DNA of 64,000 bases from Guyanagaster necrorhizus (taxonomy: Eukaryota > Basidiomycota > Agaricomycetes > Agaricales > Physalacriaceae). The stretch is from positions 1,183,719 through 1,247,718 of the forward strand of contig NW_025064880.1 in the NCBI RefSeq assembly GCF_019112545.1. The letters run 5' to 3'. Below are positions 24,619 to 32,910 of the stretch, in pieces. Position 1 is the first letter of the stretch; every line of letters starts with the position of its first letter. The notes under the pieces are model-generated. The model saw nothing but the letters and a program-made list of their open reading frames with translations, ran no database searches and was not told the DNA's origin. Made by a program: the position numbers and the translations under genes.

Positions 24619-25912
24619 ATGCCTCAAATTTTCATCTCGGCGTTGAAAGCTATTATTCTCGCTGGTTTTTGTTCCGCTGCTGCGCGCGCAGCCGACATTA
24701 ATGTTACCGTCGGAGGACCTGGAGTCCTCAAATTCAGTCCAGATTCTGTGGTACGTCCCTGTCGATCCTCAGTCTCCGGCCGCCGTACTTAGCTCTTGCA
24801 TAGACCGCCAACGTCGGCGACGTTCTGCGATTCACATTCATGCAGAAGAATCACACAGCGACACAGTCCACTCTTGCTAGCCCGTGTTCACCCATCGAAA
24901 ATGGCTTTGATAGTGGCTTGTGAGCACTCGCCTTTGTTGAGCTTTGCCTATACTTACCTTTCAATAGTGTACCTGTCTCCGACAACACCACCTCTGGTTT
25001 CCCCGTGGCAGAACTGACCATCTCAGACACAAATCCCATCTGGGTGTACTGTCGACAAGCGAACCATTGTCAACAGGGAATGGTTTTTGCAGTTAATCCA
25101 GGCGACAAGTTGGCTCAATTCCAAGCCGCGGCCACCGGAAACACAACGGCCACTGCTTCTTCCGGAAGTTCAGCGACCTCGGCAGCCACTGGAGTTGTTA
25201 CTGTTACCGCTACCAGTGTCACTGTATCGGGTGGGCAAGTGTTAACAACTACCTCCGCGACTACAGCAGCTACTGCATCCGTGTCATCTTCCTCGAGCAC
25301 CGATCATAAAGTCATTGTCGGTGGAACTGGTGGCCTCGTGACTTATTCGCCTGCCAACATCACTGCAAACGTTGGCGACACCGTTACCTTTGAGTTCCAC
25401 CAAAAGAACCACACGGTCACTGCTTCGAGTTTCGCCTCTCCCTGCCAGGCTCTTTCTGGGGGATTCAATTCTGGATTGTGAGATTACTTGCGTGTCATGG
25501 ATACGCAGGAACTGACCAAATTTTTTTGTGTAGCATGCCCGTCACTGATGATGCTCAAACTTTCCCGACTTATACGGTCCAAGTTAACGACGTAAAGTTT
25601 TCTTCTTCCACGACATCTGTTGAAACGCCGTACTCACTCCTTTCTTTCTAGACGAAGCCTATCTGGGCGTATTGCATGCAGACCAACCACTGCGCACAGG
25701 GAATGGTGTTTGCCGTCAATGCGAATGAGAGTAGTGCCAACACCTTCGAGGCTTTCAAAGCCAAGGCCATGAGCAATTCTACGTCTACTTCAAGCTCGAG
25801 TGGCGCTGCCTCATCGTCGACTGGTTCGGCGTCAGGAGCTGCCGGGCTCGCGGCACGTGGCTCTGGGGCTGTGGCCATCGTTTTCGCAATCGCATTGGGT
25901 TGTCTGCTATGA
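24619..25912 (+). CDS. secreted, probably GPI-anchored protein with two cupredoxin domains, 358 aa
   Basis: Five exons (24619-24750, 24804-24919, 24968-25477, 25534-25591, 25652-25912) give 358 aa. A signal peptide (AIILAGFCSAAARA) is followed by a first blue-copper-like domain with type-1 ligands in QKNHTAT and YCRQANHCQQGM (His, Cys, His, Met). A Thr/Ser-rich linker of about 60 residues precedes a second domain with QKNHTVT and YCMQTNHCAQGM. A Ser-rich stalk and a hydrophobic tail (GSGAVAIVFAIALGCLL) suggest GPI anchoring. Both domains keep all four candidate ligands. Introns fall at equivalent places in the two halves: after GF-DSG / GF-NSG there is a TT|GTGAG donor in each. The gene thus arose by internal duplication including introns. 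Role unknown; related proteins are found on fungal cell surfaces. Confidence 0.88.
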
Positions 25913-26280
25913 ACGACATGATGTTTATGATGTTTACTTTCCTTTCGTGTTGTTGTATTTTTTAATATGGATTCATTGTATTGATATTCACTACGCTTAC
26001 GGACATTTATTTCTAATACTGAGACTTGGTACTGTAGTCTAGCTGCTAATAGTTCATGTTTTTCCCGTCGTAGGACGCTTTGGCAAGGTCTCGGATGGGC
26101 ATCCAAAGTTTTACACTCGTGCCTAAAGCAACTTTTAATCCACATCCGCACTCAAACGATGAGTATCGTTTCAATTTTGGGAAGAACAGGGGCTCGAGGC
26201 TATCAAAAGTTCCTCGTGTATCTTTCTTTCAGTGCAGTTCTCTTAAGTTTCCATCGTTACATAGTTCGGCGACAATCAAG

Positions 26281-27824
26281 CTAGACGGTTGTTTCGCCCA
26301 CTACAGGTCCTCTTCCTTCCTTCTCCATATCCATTATGTTCCAAAAATCACATCCTTTGCCTTCATTCTGGGCTCCGGCATAACATGTCCACCAATATTT
26401 ATCCGTTTTCCCATCCGTCCTATTCTTCATATCCGGTCTTAAGATTGTCGGTACATCGCATTTACACCGAGGGATGCTGGACGGGTGAAAGTCCGGGCGG
26501 TAGAACCTGAAGGTTATGTTGATCCGGCAATTGGAGGTGTCATTTGGGACGCGAGGGTGGGAGGGTCGGTAGAGGTCCATGGAAGATTGCGGAGGGATAG
26601 AATGTTTGAAGCGCTCTTGGCACGATGCGTGCATGATTGTGAGCTGTCCGCAGTAAGTATATATACATACGTGACAAATACAGCTTGACTGACGGAATTG
26701 TGAGGAAGAGGAATATTGAACGTCTGAGCGCTTCGCGTTTCTTTTTCTTGCTTGGGGATAACTTCTCGCAAGCTGAAAATCCTCCGCGCACCTAGATAAA
26801 GAAAGACTCGGTATGCCGGGGCTTAAATGATTAGAAAGTTTACCAAGGCTAAGAGAAGCTGAAAGCAAGGTCAATTGTATCAATTAAAAGATCTTGGTTC
26901 GACGCGCCTATTGTGCAATACGGTCCCAAATAAGTCATCTGGTCCGAATGGGGCCCAACACACTCTTTTGCACCTTCATAGCAGTTCGATGCAGCGACAT
27001 TTGCTCGCCAGATATATTCTAATCCAGGTTGGCCAGCCCACTCAAGAGGAAATCGTTGTCGCTTCCGTAGTTCCTCATTGACGAGGCGTTCAACAATGAC
27101 ACACGCCTCTTCCATAGAGGCAGGAAACTCAAGCGGAGGTTCCGTCATTCGACCATTATACCTGTAACAAATCATTCAAATCAATATCCGTCACAATAAC
27201 AACACCTACGCACCAGAACCGCGCCGCCTCTTGCCAGGCATCGGCGCTCCCTTCTGCACCGTTCTCTCGCGCAAAAAAAGACGTCCGATGTGGGCTTTCT
27301 ACGAGTCTATCAAAGAGCCACCATTTATTGCGCCCCCATCCCCGTGAAGCATCAACCATGGTGTAAAAGAGCCGACAGGCTAACTCGTGTGGCAGAACGG
27401 AGAGATGCATGGTACAGGGACTGTGCTGCTCTACCATAGCCGGATTTGACAGTAAGAGAGGAGGCGGCGACACAGGCTTCTTGGATGGTGACGGCGGAGC
27501 TTGTCGGAGGACGGTCATGAGATTTACTGCAGGTTTCTTGGACGAACTTGACGGTTTTGAGGTGGAGGGCGACTTTCGCGTCAGAGTCATGTCGTCTTCG
27601 TCGTCTCGCTTGACAATTTTGTTGGGTTTGTTTCCAAGCCATGATGTCAAATCATTCGTCCTTTTTCTCTTCTTCCCTCGATTGTTCAAGTATTGGGCAG
27701 CAGCCTCTACATTGCCATTGTGTTGCACCAATGCGTCCAAGACTGCCTCCTCAGATTGCCTGGAGTTTGATTGCAGTAAGCTGTATACGAGGGCGATCAG
27801 CATCTCTGTGTCGTCTGTGCTCAT
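26281..27824 (-). CDS. CUE/UBA + AlkB-like 2OG-Fe(II) dioxygenase + GRF zinc finger protein, 446 aa
   Basis: Exons 27214-27824, 26908-27161, 26844-26858, 26694-26791 and 26281-26643 total 1341 nt. Residues about 5-50 form a CUE/UBA-like ubiquitin-binding fold (ALVYSLLQSNSRQSEEAVLDAL, NVEAAAQYLNN), then a basic, disordered linker (GKKRKRTN). An AlkB-type dioxygenase follows: YNGRMTEPPLEFP, the metal pair H-S-D in VGPHSDQMTYLGP, IASLSLGARRIFSLR, the distal His in MHASCQERFKHSIPPQ, and the 2OG-binding RINITFRFYR. The C-terminus is a GRF zinc finger (CKCDVP...WTCYAG...GKGCDFWN) of the kind that binds nucleic acid. Probable role: nuclear nucleic-acid dealkylation or demethylation targeted through ubiquitin and DNA/RNA binding. 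Intron 2 must be GC-AG (GCGCGT...TTTCAG) and exon 3 is only 15 nt; no other joining keeps the conserved core in frame. Confidence 0.9.
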
Positions 27825-27845
27825 GATGGTTGCTTAGGAAAAACA

Positions 27846-27871
27846 CGGACCGCGGACCGCGGACCGGTCCG
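27846..27871. repeat. short GC-rich tandem palindrome upstream of the CUE-AlkB gene
   Basis: Three overlapping CGGACCG units ending in the inverted CGGTCCG, 22 bp upstream of the ATG on the minus strand. CGG/CCG triplets are typical half-sites for fungal Zn2Cys6 factors, so it may be regulatory. Confidence 0.6.
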
Positions 27872-28100
27872 AGCTCACAAGATGACTAAGCTTAGAGGAG
27901 CTATATCATATTAAAGATTTTAATGGATGACCTCAGGGCTTGAGGTTACTAGACTAGACCTTCCTAGTGCCACAGTTTCCTCACTAGCGTTGACGGCAAG
28001 TTCCCCCGTTAAAAGCTGCTTGACGACTCTGGAACTCCATGAATTGATCCAAGGTTATTTATTTGGTTAGATATAATCCTTTCACCGCTCATCACCGATT

Positions 28101-28126
28101 TACCTACCTACCTACCTACCTACCTA
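28101..28126. repeat. (TACC)6 microsatellite in the leader/promoter of the nitronate monooxygenase gene
   Basis: Six and a half perfect TACC units about 195 bp upstream of the start codon. An open frame from 28144 to 28308 lies between it and the gene; it may be an upstream ORF but shows no family features. Confidence 0.9.
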
Positions 28127-28319
28127 CGCTCTTCGCTAGGCGAATGGACTCGGAGCTCGAAGCACAATTTTCTAAATTCTTCGCCTCGGTCAAGGACTTT
28201 TTCAGTTTCACCCGCAAATTCGGACTGTTCACACATAGCTTGCTATCTCCGTGGAGAATTGGAATCTTATGTCAGTATCAAGTTTATGGGGGACACCGTC
28301 TAGATTAGTACTACTGCTC

Positions 28320-29850
28320 ATGATACCGATGGCCAACTCAACCTTTTCGACACCGCTGACAGAGCTCTTTGGTATCCGCCATCCGGTGATGCTTGCTGGT
28401 ACGTGTCGCGTCCTATGCATATGACAACCGTTGGCTGTATACCGTTGACTGTAGGCATGGACACCGCCGCAGGCCCTGAGCTAGCTGCTGCAGTGACCAA
28501 CGCTGGTATGTTGCTTCGCTCGTCGCTCCATATTTTCTTGCCATTGAATGAACTTTGCCAGGCGGCATAGGTATCATAGGCGGTGTCCTTCTCACTCCAT
28601 CCCTTCTCCGTTCATCCATACGCGCCCTGAAACTCCATCTTCACGACCCCAAGGCTCCATGGGGCGTTGATCTTCTCATACCCCAAGTTGGCGGAAACGC
28701 AAGGAAGACCAACGAAGACTACACCCGCGGACAGTTGGCCCAGCTTGTCGAGGTTATCATCAGTGAAGGCGCGAGGCTCTTTGTTTGCGCGGTGGGTGTC
28801 CCGCCGAGATGGGCTGTGGATCAGTTCCATGAGGCGGGCATACCTGTTATGAAGTATGTGTAATTTTCATTTGCCCATGATGCGAGCGATGTTGACCCGA
28901 AAGATTAGTATGATCGGTCATCCAAAGGTACTTTTACTCTCTCTCGCTATATTTCTTTTTTTCCCATCGTGACACGAATAGCATGTCCCGAAAGCCTTAG
29001 CGCAGGGTGTTGACATCATATGCGCCCAAGGTGGAGAGGCGGGTGGACACACGGGAGACATTCCGTTCAGTATTCTCATCCCATCTGTTGTCGATTTGTG
29101 TGGTAAAGCCAAGACTCTCAAGGGCGATCCGGTCATTGTCATTGCAGCGGGCGGCATTGCGGATGGGAGAGGGTTGGCCGCCGCATTGGTGTACGTCGAG
29201 ATTCTACCTTGACGATATATGCTCACTGAATTCTCTACACGGTAGGTACGGTGCATCTGGCGTCTGGGTCGGTACGCGCTTCCTCGCATCCACCGAAGCT
29301 GAGGCATCGCAGATGCACAAAGACCTCGTTTTGAGCGCCGGATATGATGATGTCGGACCAACACTCATCTATTCTGGCCGACCGATGTGTGTGAGAAGGA
29401 CCAAGTATGTTAAAGAGTGGTAGGTTTTTTTTTTGCTAATTGTTTCTTTTCTTTCTTCTCACCTTTTGATCTGCTGTCGGAAGGGAGACCACCCGTCGGC
29501 ATGAACAGGAAGTCCTCCTCTCCCAGGGGAAGATACCGTATAAAATCGATCTGGAGGAACACCCTGAGAAGAGGGTGGAGAGTGCCCGCTGTACGTTTAC
29601 GTGTTCACTTCCCTTTCGTCATCACAAGTTGATGAAGTTGATGGCCGTATCCTCAGGGGTCATGGGAAAAGTAGCCGGCTCGATACATGATATCAAGCCG
29701 GCAAACGATATGTGCGTCTTTCTTTCTCTTCTTCGTCTTTCCCCCCCCCCCCTCTGGCTCAGAGATTCCTCCTCTAGTGTCCAAGAAATTGTTCGCACCG
29801 CGGCGGAACGACTGGAACGGTCCGCCGGGCGTGTGAGGACCAAGTTGTGA
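28320..29850 (+). CDS. nitronate monooxygenase (2-nitropropane dioxygenase), FMN enzyme, 352 aa
   Basis: Oxidises alkyl nitronates (e.g. propionate-3-nitronate) using FMN and O2; a detoxification enzyme. Nine exons (28320-28398, 28455-28505, 28562-28853, 28909-28927, 28982-29190, 29246-29419, 29484-29590, 29657-29711, 29778-29850) sum to 1059 nt. Motifs: TELFGIRHPVMLAGM at the start of a TIM barrel, TNAGGIGIIGG, the class I active-site block CAQGGEAGGHTGD, and the FMN phosphate site VIAAGGIADG and GASGVWVGTRFLAS. A C-terminal helix (IVQEIVRTAAERL) ends the protein. Exon 4 is only 19 nt. The last intron contains a C12 run (29741-29752). ATG 28329 is an alternative start. Looks intact. It lies divergent to the CUE-AlkB gene across a 495-bp shared upstream region. 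Confidence 0.93.
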
Positions 29851-30313
29851 AAAGGCAGGAAAGGCAGACTCGGAGGATCTTCTACAGTGGAACAGGAACG
29901 GGATAGGGCAAGCTTACAGAGCATTCTATGTTTTATCTTTCACAATCATACAGATATTGGTATTTTTTCGTGAATCTCATCGTCAGGGACTGGTTCTCAT
30001 CAGAAATGTATGCACGCACCTTGACCAGGCTAGACTATCGACGCATTCTCGACTGAACGTCACCGTTAAGGGCTTCAGCGCTACCGCTCTGCCTCTGACT
30101 TAAACAGAAGCAAGACCGACCCCCTTCCCTCGATTAGAACGGCCCGTTTTCCGAATGACAATAATTCTGTCAGTGCCAGGGCCTTGATTCGTACTCGAGT
30201 ACTTGGGCACTTATATGGATAGATCGATTGTCCTTGCCTTGACAATTGTCATCTACTACTATATATATATACATAAATCCACATATAAAATCTGTCCCCA
30301 TTACTATCCGTCT
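29851..30313. other. intergenic, convergent 3' flanks
   Basis: 460 bp between two genes that converge. An AT repeat (TATATATATATA) lies near 30258-30272. No gene recognised. Confidence 0.55.
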
Positions 30314-32095
30314 CTACCCCCAAAACTTCAGAAACCAGCTCGTCCTCTGCCTAGTATCGATTTGCCCCTCCTTCCGTCTCAAAACTCTGGGTAATGGCTT
30401 TTCTCTTGCATCGTATGTAGCACTGCTCTTTATGGACATGGGCGGGGTATTTCTGGGGGTTGGTAGACCGGGCAAGGCATGCGATACGTGCGTATCAGAG
30501 GGTATCCGTGCATGAATATGGGTATGATGGCCTGGATGAGGTCTTGTCACGGTAGGGGAACGAGGTATTGAAGGTGCGGTGGTTTTGGGTTTAGGCTCCG
30601 TAGCTGTTGGTGATTGTGAAGGTTTCGTAGATGGGGACGTATGCTTTGAAGAGACGGTTTGAGCGCGCTGAGGGACAGCGGATATAGTTTGTCGCGTAGG
30701 TCGATGGCCATGGTCGGACATTGAGCGCGACTGAGACTGTCCAGGTTCCAGCCGTGAACGTTCTGGACGACGTCGTTCTCGTGAAGTGGAACGGCGAGCA
30801 TTCTGTCCGGTGCCATCCGACTTGAATACACTTATCGGTCTGCCGCCCGACAGTGGTTGCGAATATCTGGCAGGATTCTTCCCTAATGCTGATCCCTCCT
30901 TTTTTCTCCCTTTCCCTTTCTCCAAAGCCCTTAAAGTCTTCTCTCCCCCCTCCTCAACGTACAAGGCGGGGAAATCAGACGACCGGTATCCCCCTTGTAC
31001 GCTGCCAAGATCTTCATCACTATCTGGGGGCGTCGGGAGCCCACTGCCCTTCATCGCAACGCTCCTCCCGGTCACACGAACATCGTCCATCGAACGAATC
31101 CACGCCTTGGACCCACCACCATCAAGGGCACCAGCTAGGGCAAAGTCCAGTATACTAGGGCCATGTGATGCAAATAGAAGATTGAAAGGGAGTATGTAGG
31201 CATAGTATGCAGCGGACTTGGCAGTGGATGTGGATGTATGCAAAGATGACGTCGATGCCGCAGTCCGACAGTGATTGATCAAGAAATGCTCGAGATTTTG
31301 GACAGTTTTTGATGGAAGCGTCGATGGTGGCGGGAGAACGTGTATGATATGAGCGCGTCTCTGTTTAGCACCGTGGGCCGCCTCTTGCTCAGTCGTCATC
31401 GTCGTCGTCGGGGGTATCGGGCTGGGGCGGCGTGATAGGAACGATAGTCTGGATGTTTGTCTTGGCACTGTCACCTGGGTCTTCTTCTCCTTTCCATTCC
31501 GTGTCAGCAAGAACCCAGCAACCAATGATGTCGCCAGGATCCCCATCTTCAAGGCCTCCCTCTCGCTTCCCGTTCTACCGTCGAGGAAATTGATGACGGC
31601 GTGGAAAGACGGTATAGGGAGGACTCCTGCGCTCTCAGCCTCGCTCGTATCCTCCGCTATAGTACTCATGGGTACGAAACCAAACGTCTCTTCTCGTCCT
31701 TCGTAGTCATACTGACTGTACTGCTTCGCCGGTCGCAGTGGCGTGCGCGCCGCACGCTGCAACACCGAGAGAAGGTGTAGGGCTCCACCTTTGCTGAGCC
31801 TCTTGTTCGTCCGTAGGATTGCTAGAGATGCCGATGAGGAGCCTTCGGCTACTGGAATCCATTTCGCGGGATTACTTGATGGCACGACCAAAATTGTCTG
31901 TGCTAGCGATGGGTTATTGAGAAGAGGGCGCACCAGACGCACATCGGGGTCGCCGAGCACTACAATACGCTGTACCGCCGGTGAAGCTGGAAGAGCACCA
32001 GCGTCGACGAGCCACGACGGGTGGTGCGGATGAAACATGCAAGACATTTTCGACGGTGCGGCAGAATATAAGATCAAGGGCAACTCCACCGGCAT
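30314..32095 (-). CDS. hypothetical protein, 593 aa, single exon
   Basis: One uninterrupted frame, unusual here where most genes have introns. Not recognised. The N-terminal 330 residues look folded (QRIVVLGDPDVRLVRPLL, LHLLSVLQRAARTPLRP, FHAVINFLDGRTGSEREALKM, ILATSLVAGFLLTRNG, HIIHVLPPPSTLPSKTVQNLE, AYYAYILPFNLLF). The remainder is basic, Ser/Pro/Thr-rich and disordered (RRSTSRERRRPERSR). ILATSLVAGFLLT is only weakly hydrophobic, so no firm membrane span. ATG 32095 is used; ATG 32047 is an alternative. The gene starts 61 bp after the stop of the next gene on the same strand. Confidence 0.75.
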   Translation of the reverse strand: MPVELPLILYSAAPSKMSCMFHPHHPSWLVDAGALPASPAVQRIVVLGDPDVRLVRPLLNNPSLAQTILVVPSSNPAKWIPVAEGSSSASLAILRTNKRLSKGGALHLLSVLQRAARTPLRPAKQYSQYDYEGREETFGFVPMSTIAEDTSEAESAGVLPIPSFHAVINFLDGRTGSEREALKMGILATSLVAGFLLTRNGKEKKTQVTVPRQTSRLSFLSRRPSPIPPTTTMTTEQEAAHGAKQRRAHIIHVLPPPSTLPSKTVQNLEHFLINHCRTAASTSSLHTSTSTAKSAAYYAYILPFNLLFASHGPSILDFALAGALDGGGSKAWIRSMDDVRVTGRSVAMKGSGLPTPPDSDEDLGSVQGGYRSSDFPALYVEEGGEKTLRALEKGKGRKKEGSALGKNPARYSQPLSGGRPISVFKSDGTGQNARRSTSRERRRPERSRLEPGQSQSRSMSDHGHRPTRQTISAVPQRAQTVSSKHTSPSTKPSQSPTATEPKPKTTAPSIPRSPTVTRPHPGHHTHIHARIPSDTHVSHALPGLPTPRNTPPMSIKSSATYDAREKPLPRVLRRKEGQIDTRQRTSWFLKFWG

Positions 32096-32156
32096 CCGCC
32101 GGATGACGCAGCGATCGCTTTTTTCGTGCTGGCAACTTTCTGTCGAGGTCCGGGAA

Positions 32157-32910
32157 TCAAGAGTGGACTACCACCAAGAAACTAGCGCATCGGTGGAAAA
32201 TATAGCTGAAGATATTAGTATATGTGAACAGGACGGTCATCGCACTTGTCATCAGATGATTAATCTTCGTTGAGTCCAGCTCCGGAGGAACTTCAAGCTC
32301 TATGGCAGGCTCGGTTGGCAGTGAGTCACTGATGATCTTGGCAGAAGCGTTCCCATGGTCGCCTAGCCTCTGCACATGTCCACCTTGCATCCACAACCCT
32401 TTCGTAAAAGCTTTATGAAAGAGCGAGAATCTTGCTACAAGTATCGCGTTCGTGCCGAAATAGAATGAGATGCCTAATGACAGATGTTACGATCAAACTA
32501 TGAATAGAATACCACTTACTTCCACCCCAACCACGGTATTTCATTGGGAAAACATTGCGAATTGGCCGAGCCTCGGGGCGCACACGACTCCTCAAAATAC
32601 GCTGGAGGAACGGGTTAATGGCCGCCTCAGCTGCGAGAGGTTGTGAACTTCAGGAATCAGAATGCCGAAATGAGAACTGGCCAAGGGTCGATGTCCCCGT
32701 CTAGAAACCAACACATTTAGAAGAGACTTGAACGCAATGTAGACGGAGGCGTAGATCAACGTGGGGCCCACGCTGTGTGCCCTTTCCGACTTCCAAGGAG
32801 AATCCAATGACTTTAGCTTCAAGATGCCCATTCCCATCCCACGATAATTTAAAAGGCTCGTTCTGACTCACGTCCTTATTACGGTGGGTGGTACTTGGCG
32901 CTAGCACCAT
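32157..32910 (-). CDS. hypothetical protein, possibly membrane-associated; exon structure partly unresolved
   Basis: Exon 1 (32872-32910, ATG at 32910) joins exon 2 (from 32816) at GTGAGT/AG, giving MVLAPSTTHRNKD then LKSLDSPWKSERAHSVGPTLI and the hydrophobic YASVYIAFKSLLN. A later exon reads AEAAINPFLQRILRSRVRPEA, RPIRNVFPMKYRGWGG. After a GTAAGT...ATTAG intron it continues SISFYFGTNAILVARFSLFH, KGLWMQGGHVQRLGDHG and an acidic stretch LPTEPAIELEVPPELD. The junction between the second and third coding blocks (about 32640-32720) does not keep frame with any site I can see, so the gene may be frameshifted or spliced differently. Family unknown. Confidence 0.45.
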
